DNA from: Ixodes scapularis
Taxonomy: Eukaryota; Arthropoda; Arachnida; Ixodida; Ixodidae
Reading direction: 5' to 3'
NCBI RefSeq assembly: GCF_016920785.2
Contig: NW_024609835.1
Span: forward strand, 176,180,798 to 176,244,797
DNA: 64,000 nt
Position numbers and translations under genes: made by a program. This document shows, piece after piece, positions 52,261-62,438 of this stretch (position 1 is the first letter of the stretch; every line of letters starts with the position of its first letter). The notes under the pieces are model-generated. The model saw only the letters and a list, made by a program, of their open reading frames with translations, did no database searches and was not told the DNA's origin.

Positions 52261-55200
52261 CATCTTATTCGTTTTGCTGGAGAGACGCAAACGACGGGCA
52301 TAACAAAATCGCTCGCATATTCCGCATATCTCACAAAAGCATTTACCCTGTCACCTTGCGAAAAGCGCGAAACACGAAGTCCGCACCGTCCTAAGCTTCC
52401 CGTGTTTTACCTGCTTTAGAGCAGTTTGTACCTGCTAGTAGATATGCCTACTGAAACTGAAACAGGGCAGTGCCAGAGAGAAAGAGACAAAGTTGGGAAA
52501 GCTTGCTCGCTCTCTAATTTCTCAACTCTCAAGTGATTGTACCATAATAAATGCACCAACGCGTCTTCCAAAATAAAGAAAGAGCACTACGTTCACAACA
52601 TAAAAAAATGGTCTCAGTACATGCATCTGTGGGCAGGTAGGAAAACTTGCCCTAATTTATTCACGCCGCATGATTGGTGCAACAAACTCGTTGCAGGACC
52701 GAATCATCTACTCGAGCGGTGTGCGCAGCTATGCAAACGCAGTCCAACACGAAGCATAAAAAACGGCAGATTTAAGACAACAATCCGGAGTCCATTATTC
52801 AATTAAAACGTAATTTTGTTGAAAACGCCCGCTGCTTCTTACTCACGGTATGTGTCGGGATACTTCCACAGTTTGAAACGGAACGAAGGAAGATTTACTT
52901 TTAAAAACGCTCGCTGCGTCCTCCCGGACCAGCTGGACCGGATCAGCTGACGACGACGGGACTGTACCCGTTGAACCTCCACCACGCAACAAACAATTTG
53001 CGCTCCGTGTTAAAAGCGTGGTTCAAACAGACCCGGAATACAAAGCACCGCACCACACACGACGAATGTTTCAGCTCTTTTTCGCATCGTCGGGTTGCAC
53101 CAAACAGAATGAGATCGCCGAAGTCAACGCCGCGCTGTCGTGAGCCTTGGCTTGTGGTTGCGAACTCGTGGACCCTGTGACTCCCTTCGCTTTCAAAGCA
53201 CACACGACGATTACGAATGCTACTTTCCGTCTTCCAGGAACATCACAGGGGCACTTCTCCGGTCACGTCTTCACTATGTGCTCGCAAACTCCGAAGCTCT
53301 ATGCTTAGCTTCTCGCGTCCCGTCAAACCAAAACAGTAGCGGCGCCATGCGTACTTGCCAGATTTTCTCCGGTCAAACAAAAACAACGAAAGTCAACCGG
53401 CGCTTGCTTCCAGCGTACATCGGCGTGGCGCTTGCGCCGTGGCCAGATCGCTTGCAGTTGAAGGTTGAAGCAAAAACGAAACCAACTGCAATGTCACGTG
53501 TTCACATCGAGGACACGCTTTTTATATCCATTTTAACTGTTTGGAACGAATAATTAGACCCATGACTTTATTTGTGGTGTCTAAGAAACTGTTATCAGGA
53601 CCCCTAAACTAAATACAAACATGGGCGACATGAGGGAAGCCGCATTGCCATCGACCAGAAGATGGCGGCGAGCGCGGTAAGCGGCGGGTTTCGCCTATCG
53701 CGACTCCAGCAAAACGGACGCCACCAAGCGAGAAAACCGGGAACCAGCCGGTCCAGGTTCGCTCCGCGCCCCTCCGCGTCTCTGATGGCTTTCGCGGACA
53801 CGTGTTGTCGGCGCGGTGGCGAACAATCTAATTTGACGAAGGTCCGAAAATTTCTTTAGTTCGCCTGAGTGTTCGTTAGTGCGGTGAAGGCTCAGAAGAT
53901 TGTTTCCTTCCATCACGTCTTTGAAAACCCGTTTACTCCACAACACATGGTCGCGTGCTTTCGATTTCTTAGATGGGGACGAGTCACGGAAAAATGTTTT
54001 GATTTCTTGTCTGTCTTGAATCACATTCAAAGTGACGACTGCTTGGTAACTGATAAGTGTTTTTTTATAAGGATGTAGAACAGCGGACTGAGGACGACAG
54101 TCGTGGCATTTCACTGGAGGGAACAGCAATGTCGCAGTCAAGTAAATGGGAAGGTTCGATAGCTGCTTTTTTTTAGTTTGGTTTTGTTCGATTAGCTTCA
54201 AGTTTGAGCCACCCACGCCGGTCGGTGCGTTGGCTATTCATCTTGGCTGCTTTTCGCCGAAAAAGCCTCTGGACCACACTGAAGGAGTTGGGCTGATTTC
54301 GCATTTACTTGATTGAGGAAAACCTGCTCGCTGCAAATGATGAATGACGGAAATTATCTGCTTTCAAAAGGTGGGGGACGCGTCTCACAACGTTAGAAGC
54401 TGTCACTGCATTTTGATCTATCGCGCCTCCAATATTTATATTATACCCCCGTCGAAGCCAGCAGCAATATATATATACGTCTACATTGCTCAGGTTGACC
54501 GGCCGCAAAAAATACTAATTTTCTCCGTTCAGGATTCGAAGTAAAGTTCAATACAGAGAGGTTCTGCGTGAATCTCCGATGAAGACTCTACTCAGTTTGT
54601 CTCCGTGCTGCCGGCTAGAACCAGTTGGCTAAGTTTAAGTAGTATCTCACTCTCTGTCAAATATACTTTTATTCAGCAGTTCACTTAATAGCTAGTCAAC
54701 TAAGCTCATATTTCAACCTGAAGAATGTACTATTATCACTTTAGTAAGACCATAGTACGGAATATAATGCACAACCCGCTCGCCAAAATGACATCTCGAT
54801 TGCTACTAAAACCTGATTTGAAATACGAGTATAAGCTGCTTAGTGGGGCACCAGCGGATTAACATGCTACTTGGCTCAAAAAGCGCTTGCTTAATTTTCG
54901 TAATTTTCCTGCAGCCTGTATTGTTGACCGAGCAGACGACTGGAGCTGTTTCTTACGGATACGCACAAAAGCTCGATTTCGCGGCCAGATAGGTCGCGTG
55001 GTCGAGGCATGTGAGTTAGCTGAAAATTACTCTCGGTGCAACAATTCTGTAGTCATCGCCGCTTTCCTTACATGATCAAAACTGATAAGAGCCTATTATC
55101 GTCTCTCCGGAGCCCATAGTTTCGGTTTTGAACGAAATCTCCGAAACGAAAATTTGACACGAGAACAAAAAAAAAAACAAAAAAAAAAACCACCGGGGAA

Positions 55201-55423
55201 AAAATACTATGCTTTGCAAGTTTATGTGCACCGGCTACACTTAACCGTCTCAGTTCAAATACCTATCAAATTGGGCATTAAACAGAAGAAAATCTGTTAA
55301 ATTGAATGCGCCACCTGTTCAGGCGGTCCGGCCGAGCCATGGAGAATAGAAGGGTAGGAGAGGGCATGACGTCGGCCGCGTAGCCTCCACAAGCCATGCT
55401 CCCTTGACGCCTCGCCTCTTTCT

Positions 55424-55740
55424 CATTTTCCTCCTTACTCTGCTCACTTACCATGCCAACGTGACCACATCACGAGACCGAAGCTAGCCTTCGTCTTGCT
55501 ATCGGCTACTAGGATACACCACAGTCTAGCCTTCGATCTGATAAAACTTACCGGACGGAGCGCGCGCAAGCCTGCAAGGAGTCCTTCTACAATCAACCAT
55601 CCATCTCACACGTGACATGTCACGCGCACCAATCGCCAGAGAGATCTGCGGTCACGCTGGGCACAAAATCGTTTAAACTTTTTATGACTAGGCTTCACCA
55701 ATATTGCAGCATGCCCCCTCCTAGTACTTCTAACCTCCTT
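55424..55740 (+). repeat. Dispersed repeat, forward copy of an inverted pair
   Basis: About 300 bp matching 57955-58251 in reverse. Long exact stretches include the CACGCTGGGCACAAAATCG region at about 55653-55700 and the CTCCTAGTACTTCTAACCTCC region near the end. No ORF. Confidence 0.85.
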
Positions 55741-56832
55741 GGGCCGAGCCGACGCGACCTGGACTCAGCCGCCATGTTTGTTTGGTGGTGGCGCCCCCTA
55801 TAGGTCGCTGGAGTCGCGAATAGCTCCTTCGGAGCAGAGTAGCGCAATCCAGAACGCCGCCTCTCGGCGACTAGCGGCGAACGCCCGGAGGTTCCAACTG
55901 CGGTCAGAAATGCATGGAGAACGTGAGAAAATCGTTGTTTCTTCAGTATTGTGGGAATGTACGGAATCGCAATCGTTTTTGACATAATAATGGAACATTT
56001 TAGAACAATTTGCGCTAAGTTTTGTGCGCCGCAAGGACCTGATTTTAAAAAAAAAAAATTGCTTGAACGGCGTCATGCAGCAGACGACACGGTGACGTCA
56101 AACCATTCACGTGACCCGCTCCGGCCAACCCGAAAAGCCCATCTCCGCTGCGAGCAAAAATCGTCTGCTTCAAACGCCATTGCCTTGGAAATTGCCTTCT
56201 CAAAATTTTTACGCGCATTCGATATTATTAAAACTTTGATAAAGTGTTTAGTGATTTACTAACTTCACGACAGACTAGTTTTGAAAAGTGTGAACTCGCC
56301 GTTCATTTTTTAATCAGCCGTGTTGTGTCGATCTCCATGTATTCTCCCATACGGCGGGCCGCCTCCTGGAACCCTGAGTACCACGTGACTCGCGCCGAGC
56401 CGCTCTGTCGGCCATGTTGTCGGCAAAACACGGGGTTCAAAGGATTGCGCTACTCTGCTCCGTAGGAGCTATATAGTGCTCTAGTTTCGCCAACGTCCTG
56501 CGACATGGCGCAATTGCTTTTGGTGCATATCTGTCTCCGAGACATGTTTCTTTCCGCGGCATTTGTCACGACGGTCCTTTCTAAGTGTGTCCCCAAGCAT
56601 TCCGGTGCTTCGATAGCCGGCAATGCCGCGGTCGTCGCCGGGGGCGATGCGTGTTATCGAGGTCGGCTACACGGTTATGCGTGTATGAACGAACCAAAGC
56701 ACGTTTTTTACAACCTCGCATGATTTCTGAACGAATTATCCGTTACTCATCGTGTAAATTTATGGTAATTTGTGTAAATAGCGTGTTTTTCACCCCAAAT
56801 ATTCGCCAAATACACGGGACTTGCTAACAGTG

Positions 56833-57954
56833 TAGGAAGACCACACGTCAAATATTACGACGCAGTTCTGTTTAAATGTTTCTTAAACGGTCCGGCAAAC
56901 TTTGCAACTCGCCAAGTTGCCGAAATCGGCTGACTCGAGCAGGCGCAACCAACAGCGCGGTCAAGGCTAGGGCATGGGCGGAGCCAACATTGAGCTAAAC
57001 GTCATCATCATGGCCCCCTTTTGCTTGTTTTTACTTCTCCGATCGAGCGTAGCACATGACGTCAGCAACGTTACCTCTCGGCGCTCAGCGGTGTCCACGT
57101 GATTGGCGTACGCCTGCGCAGCGCGCTTCTTGGGAGCAGACCAACCGCCCGCCGTGGTCCCGCCGTTACCGCCGCCTTCCGCGTCACAACCACCGTCGTC
57201 GTCTCACCGTTTGTGATTATTGCCTCTCGGAGTTTCGTCCACACTATGGACACCACGTGCGCAGAGTCCCAGACTTATGCCGCAGTTGTGCAGACGTCGT
57301 CGAATGCCGTAGACACCAAAACGTGGCGAAGAGTGCGGTGCAGACGACACTCGCGCCTGCCGCACGCCCGCCCGTCGTTGGGCCGAGGATCACGTGACAT
57401 CTCGTAACACGTGATGGCCATGTACTTGGCGGCCCGAGGCCACTGTTGCTGGACGGAGCCGAAGTTTCGGTTTCGATTTCCGCTCGTGTTTAAAATTAGA
57501 TTTAAAAATATATATCCCATTTTTCGCGAAGCAAACGACGTAGTGTCTTTTAGTAGGGCTTTTTAATTCGAAATCACTCATTATCCCGAAATTTTCGGAA
57601 TTGAGCGGAGTTGCCCTTTAAAGAAACATTCGAACGCAAAAAATAAAGCACGTGAGCTACGAAAGGCGTGTCTTTTTATTATTTCCTATGTCCGGCAGTT
57701 TTTATCGGGCTAGGGAGGCTCTAGTGAGGGTGGGCGCAACTCAAAACCTGGAGAGCGTTGGCAATTTAATGGCGGCGCCTGAGGGAGAGGATTAGAGAAA
57801 GGATATGAGCCAATGTTGCCTGCACGAGAGCAGACGCCCGCTCTCTTGCAACTCTGTTGCTCCATGCACCTTTCCTCCTCTCGCCTTCCATTGCAAGAAA
57901 CGAACGCCTTGGCGCAGCCTCTTTCGCTTCCTTCTCGCTCCTATGATTGCAAAC
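56833..57954. other. No recognised gene
   Basis: A 113-codon plus-strand frame (57056-57397) contains CDYC and CRSC by chance in Arg/His-rich sequence. I see no defined finger. Confidence 0.45.
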
Positions 57955-58251
57955 AAGGAGGTTAGAAGTACTAGGAGGGGGCACGTTGCAATATTGGTGA
58001 AGCCTAGTCATAAAAAGTTTAAACGATTTTGTGCCCAGCGTGACCGCAGAACTGTCTGGCGATCGGTGTGCGTGACATATGTCACGTGCGAGATGGATGG
58101 TTGATTGTAGGAAGATTCCTGGAGGCTTGCGCACGCTCCGTCCGGTAGGTTTTATCAGATCGAAGGCTAGGCTGTGGTGTATTCTAGTACACCATAGCTA
58201 GACGAAGGCTAGCTACGGTCACGTAATGCGGTGAGAGTAAGGAGGAAAATG
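57955..58251 (-). repeat. Dispersed repeat, reverse copy of an inverted pair
   Basis: Reverse counterpart of 55424-55740. Its outer edge abuts the CAGTGTTGTACGGAACG terminus at 58252. A minus-strand frame of 122 codons here is the same sequence read through and is not a gene. Confidence 0.85.
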
Positions 58252-58430
58252 CAGTGTTGTACGGAACGGCGTTCCAAGGAACGGCGTTCCTGGAACGCGT
58301 TCCTTTTAGGAGGAACGAAGGAACGCCGCCGTTCCATTATGCATCGCTGGAACTGGAACGGGAACGCGTTACATTTTTACTGGAACGGAAGGAGTAACGG
58401 CGTTCCTTTTTTCGTCCAGTGGGGTAATTT
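58252..58430 (+). mobile_element. hAT-like terminus with reiterated GGAACG/CGTTCC words
   Basis: Begins CAGTGTTGTACGGAACG, a hAT-type end, followed by about a dozen GGAACG or CGTTCC words over 170 bp. The opposite terminus is not seen; it is a truncated non-autonomous copy. Confidence 0.5.
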
Positions 58431-58584
58431 TTTATTTTATTTCTCACAGAGAAAGTATGAAATTGTACTAAGATATTGAGTTGGGCTAGTTGGATATGCA
58501 TCATGTAAAAATTAAATAGCGCAAAGGTTAGACAAAGGACAAAGGACAGAACATGTAGAGAGAGAGAGAGAGAGAGAAAATCGT

Positions 58585-58590
58585 TTTATT
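58585..58590 (-). terminator. Polyadenylation signal of the LINE
   Basis: AATAAA on the minus strand, eight bases before the terminal (TC)n run. Confidence 0.6.
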
Positions 58591-58790
58591 AAAATAATAA
58601 TGAAATTCGGAGAGGGTTAGTCTAGCCGATTAGCTGACATTGTTCGCTCCGAGAAAGGAAAAAAAAAATGTTAAAAGTATAGATGAAGAGTGCAAAGAAA
58701 GAGAAGAATAAAGAGAAAGGTGAGAGGTGTAAAGTTATTCATCACGAAAGCACTTTCGTATGTTCATAACTTTAGAAAATGCTCTGCTTC

Positions 58791-61700
58791 TTATAGTTGA
58801 CCTTGTAGCCCAGTGGCTTGAAGGAAGGTCAGGAATATCCTTTGAAGTAATTTCCTCCGAGCTCGGGTACCAGAAGGGAAAATAATGCTTGCAATGTCTT
58901 CCACGACGAAGTGATGTCTTTTTAACTGTGATGCGAGGTCTTTCCTTTCCTTTTCAAATTTCTGGCAGTCTTCTAGGATATGGTTAATATCTTCGGTAAC
59001 ACCGCATACGTTACAGGTGTCTGTATCGCGTTTTTTCCAGCGGTGAAGTAATTTTCCTGTACGCGCACTTCCTGTACGTAGGCGGAAGAGAAGTGTAGCT
59101 TCTGCTCGTCGAAGACTTCCTGTTAAACAGGGTTGGATAGGGGAGGAGTGCGCTATTGATAAATCACAGATGTGTTCATTTATAATTTGGTAATATTTTC
59201 TAGGATCATCTTGCGTCTTGATGCTAATAGGAAGATTGTGTGCGTTGGAGGCAAGTTGGTCTGCCTTTTCGTTTCCATGTAATCCGACATGAGCTGGTAC
59301 CCACTGAAATGAGATTTCGAAACCATCTTCTTCTAGTGATCTTGAAATTGATTTGGCCGCCATTACTACTTGTGACATTTGTCGAGGCCTTTGGAGCTGT
59401 TGAAGTGCAGCACGAGAATCCGTTAGGAGAATAACTGCCTGTGGTGTTAAGTTTTTTATCATGTGAAGGGCTTCTAGGATTGCATGTATTTCAGCTGTTG
59501 TTGATGACACAAACTCATCTAGTCGCCCACTCCATTCGAGCTGTAAAGTAGGCGCATAGTAGGCGGAAGTGCTAGTTCTTCGACTTCGATTTACTGATCC
59601 GTCCGTGTACACCTCCAGGTGGTTGGCGTATCTTCTCGAAATGTATTCATTAGTTTTTAGTTTTATGACAGTTGAGTTGGCGCTGAACTTGTTGTGTATA
59701 CCGGGAATGCGGCACTTACATTTCGGGCAGTAAACGTTCCAGGGGGGAGCTGATAAAGAGTTGTCCTTGTCTTGCAGTAACTCTGGTGTCCATCCAAGAT
59801 GTTGAAGAGTTTGCGTAGAAATAAAAAAGCGAGAGTGTTGCCTGGTTCGAAGTCGGCGTAGGAGGCTCCTTCCTGCAGACGTAGTGGACAAACGAATTTG
59901 TTGGGAAAGAAGGCATTTGGTAGCCATAAGTGGTAAAGTCAGAGCTCGGGCTTCTCGATATACATTTTCGTTCCTCGTTGATCTGGGCACTCCTAGGCAA
60001 GTACGTAGGCCTTGTCGATGTATGCGCTCTAGAGATTGAGAGTCTGTCGGCGATAATCTAATGAAAGGTAATGAATATAGAATACGACTGACAACAAGGG
60101 ATGAATGGAGACGTATCATAGAGCTTGGCGAGTTTCCCCATGATTGTCCTGCCACTCTACGAATGGCATTTCTTGCTGTCATCGTTGATTTTATCACGTT
60201 AGTGGCTTGCGCATGCCAGTTGAGGCGAGAGTTCAGTGTGATTCCCAAGAATTTGTGCTGTCGAACACGGCGCAGGGGGACGTTATAAATAGTCAAAGTA
60301 ATTTTTGTGCTTCGCCGGTTTTTTCCAGGAAAAAGTATGAACGCAGTTTTCTCTTGTGAGAACTGCAGACCACAATCAAGTAGATAATTGCTCGCTCCCG
60401 TAATGGCTGCTTGGGCGGCGTTTCGAAGACCATGATGTCGATGTGCTGAGACCCATATGCAAATGTCATCTGCGTACAGTGATATATTGATGGGGAGAGT
60501 GTACTTTGGGAGGGATGTTGGTAACCTGGCCAAAACGATGTTAAAAAGGATTGGCGAGAGTACACTTCCTTGTGGTAGTCCTTGACCACAGTTGCGAGAT
60601 GTACTAAAAGACGCGCCTAGTCTAACCTTGAAGGTTCGATTCGTGAGGATGCCTTGTACAAACGCCTGGACTTTTCCCGTGATGCCGATGGCTGTCAACC
60701 TTTCAAGAACAACTGCTGGATCAACGTTATCATATGCCTTTTTAATGTCAAAAAATACCGCTAATGTCGATTTGTTGTCGTGGTGATTCTGTTCAATTGA
60801 ACTTAATAGATCCACGATGCCGTCTTGAGAGGATAGCCCACGCCTGAATCCTGTCATTTCGTGTGGTAATAAGTGATTGGTTTCAAGCCACCAGGTGAGT
60901 CGAGCGTGTATCATTCTTTCCATGAGCTTCATAACACAAGATGTAAGTGAGATGGGTCGGTAGGACGATGGCGCGTCGCGTGGTTTACCAGGCTTGTGGA
61001 TTGGAATTACCCAAGCTGTTTTCCAATTTTCTGGTATATCATTTGTTTCCCATATATAGTTAAGAAACTTGAGAAGTTCTTGTAGGCGTCCATTTGGTAT
61101 GTTTTGCAGCATCTGGTTTGTTATTCCATCCGGTCCTGGAGCGCTTTTTCGTTTACTCTCTTTTAAAGCCGATAGTAGTTCTTCGATGTTGAAGGGAGCA
61201 TCTAATGGGGACGATGTAGTCACAGCGTCATACGTCCTGACTGTCTTGTTATCGGTTAAAGAAAATTGGTCTGCAAACTGTTCTGCGGCGTCCTCTAGAC
61301 TTGTGCCCAACCGAAACGCCAACGATGCGTGTGATAGGTGGAGATCTCGTTTGCCCATGAAAACATCAAGGATTCGCCAAATTTGGGTTCCAGGTTTATT
61401 TGCATCTGCTGATGCACAGTTGTCGTCCCAGTGTTTACGCTTTGTTTTTTTCGCATATCGTGTTGTTGCTGCATTGATTCTGTTTAGATCGGTTTTGTTT
61501 GCGCTGGAATACTTCCTTTGGAGTTTTAGTTGGGCCTGTCTTCTTGCTGCACAAAGATTGAGCAACGTGAGATCAGGCTCTGGGTAGTGCTCTGGGAGCT
61601 TTATCTTGATGGTGGCCTGATTTGCGCTGGTCAAGACTGCTTGTAATATGGGTTCTGATGATTTTTCCATATGTGCTCGAAATGAATCCCAGTGAGTAAC

Positions 61701-62438
61701 ATATCGAATACGCTGTTTAGTTCCACGGAATCCATGCAGATCTAAAAATATCGGATAATGGTCGCTGTTCATGGTATCAGGGTTTCTCGTCCAATTTACG
61801 CATAGGTCTGTGGAATGAGCAGTGATGTCGATGGCGCTATACGTATCAGGAGGACGAAAAAAGGTCGGACTGCCGTCGTTTGCAACAGCGAGGTCGCACT
61901 CTTCAAAGCATTTTGCCAACGCCCGGCCACGAGTATCGTCTCTGCTAGCTCCCCAAAGGCTGTGGTGTGCGTTCCAATCTCCGCAAAGTAAGATTGGGTC
62001 CTCACAGCGCTGGCAAATTTCTTTTACGACTTCAGAAATCTCGATTCCACTCTTTCCAGCACGGACATATATGGATGCCACACACAAACTCCGTCCGGTC
62101 AACATGACACGTGCTGCTACCAGTTCAATATCTTGTGTGCACAAATCGCTCGTGTCAATCTGGTGTTGTGGAAGAGCTTTTCGAATATAAAGGGCTGCAC
62201 TCCCGTCAGGAAAACCGCTCATGGTTGGAGTTTTGTAGCAATAATACCCAGAAATGCTGCGGTCATTGGGGAGACCCGCCTCACTTAATGCAAGTATCGG
62301 AATAGGGAAGTGTTCTAAGTACAAAGAAAGCTCCGCATGACGATTTTTCAGCCCGGCACAGTTCCACTGCATGAGAATCGGTATATTTCGTCGTTTTATT
62401 GCTTTTCGTTGCGGCTGACACTTCGAAGTGTCAATCAT
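58791..62438 (-). CDS. LINE ORF2: endonuclease, reverse transcriptase, RNase H
   Basis: 1215 residues. AP endonuclease: QWNCAGL (24-30), SEAGL (52-56), GDWNAHH (153-159) and SDHYPI (225-230). RT: SAPGPDGI (432-439), DIKKAYD (564-570), LPQGSVLSPILFN (621-633) and catalytic YADD (655-658). RNase H: D946 in YTDGS, E983, D1007, then WVPAHVGLHGNEKADQLA around 1046-1063. C-terminal CNVC-x7-H-x4-C (1142-1158). All catalytic residues are present. The enzyme nicks target DNA and copies LINE RNA in place. Eight bases of overlap with ORF1 suggest termination-reinitiation. Confidence 0.96.
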   Translation of the reverse strand: MIDTSKCQPQRKAIKRRNIPILMQWNCAGLKNRHAELSLYLEHFPIPILALSEAGLPNDRSISGYYCYKTPTMSGFPDGSAALYIRKALPQHQIDTSDLCTQDIELVAARVMLTGRSLCVASIYVRAGKSGIEISEVVKEICQRCEDPILLCGDWNAHHSLWGASRDDTRGRALAKCFEECDLAVANDGSPTFFRPPDTYSAIDITAHSTDLCVNWTRNPDTMNSDHYPIFLDLHGFRGTKQRIRYVTHWDSFRAHMEKSSEPILQAVLTSANQATIKIKLPEHYPEPDLTLLNLCAARRQAQLKLQRKYSSANKTDLNRINAATTRYAKKTKRKHWDDNCASADANKPGTQIWRILDVFMGKRDLHLSHASLAFRLGTSLEDAAEQFADQFSLTDNKTVRTYDAVTTSSPLDAPFNIEELLSALKESKRKSAPGPDGITNQMLQNIPNGRLQELLKFLNYIWETNDIPENWKTAWVIPIHKPGKPRDAPSSYRPISLTSCVMKLMERMIHARLTWWLETNHLLPHEMTGFRRGLSSQDGIVDLLSSIEQNHHDNKSTLAVFFDIKKAYDNVDPAVVLERLTAIGITGKVQAFVQGILTNRTFKVRLGASFSTSRNCGQGLPQGSVLSPILFNIVLARLPTSLPKYTLPINISLYADDICIWVSAHRHHGLRNAAQAAITGASNYLLDCGLQFSQEKTAFILFPGKNRRSTKITLTIYNVPLRRVRQHKFLGITLNSRLNWHAQATNVIKSTMTARNAIRRVAGQSWGNSPSSMIRLHSSLVVSRILYSLPFIRLSPTDSQSLERIHRQGLRTCLGVPRSTRNENVYREARALTLPLMATKCLLSQQIRLSTTSAGRSLLRRLRTRQHSRFFISTQTLQHLGWTPELLQDKDNSLSAPPWNVYCPKCKCRIPGIHNKFSANSTVIKLKTNEYISRRYANHLEVYTDGSVNRSRRTSTSAYYAPTLQLEWSGRLDEFVSSTTAEIHAILEALHMIKNLTPQAVILLTDSRAALQQLQRPRQMSQVVMAAKSISRSLEEDGFEISFQWVPAHVGLHGNEKADQLASNAHNLPISIKTQDDPRKYYQIINEHICDLSIAHSSPIQPCLTGSLRRAEATLLFRLRTGSARTGKLLHRWKKRDTDTCNVCGVTEDINHILEDCQKFEKERKDLASQLKRHHFVVEDIASIIFPSGTRARRKLLQRIFLTFLQATGLQGQL

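Larger units (their letters stand above)
50379..56832. mobile_element. TIR element B: CACTGTTAGCAA termini, TA flanks, 6.5 kb
   Basis: The left end CACTGTTAGCAAAAATAACACG and the reverse complement of the right end CACTGTTAGCAAGTCCCGTG match for 12 bases and are flanked by TA (50377-50378, 56833-56834). Both ends, over ~200 bp, reiterate ACACG/CGTGT words. No transposase was recognised. It includes an A-run (50786-50809), diverged direct repeats (51920-52260 with 52845-53175) and other inserted repeats. It may instead be two separate end fragments of the same family. Confidence 0.45.

Noticed and set aside
57056..57397. Zinc-finger protein
   Set aside because: CDYC and CRSC pairs occur in a frame rich in Arg and His with no conserved spacing. 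A second overlapping frame is equally open.
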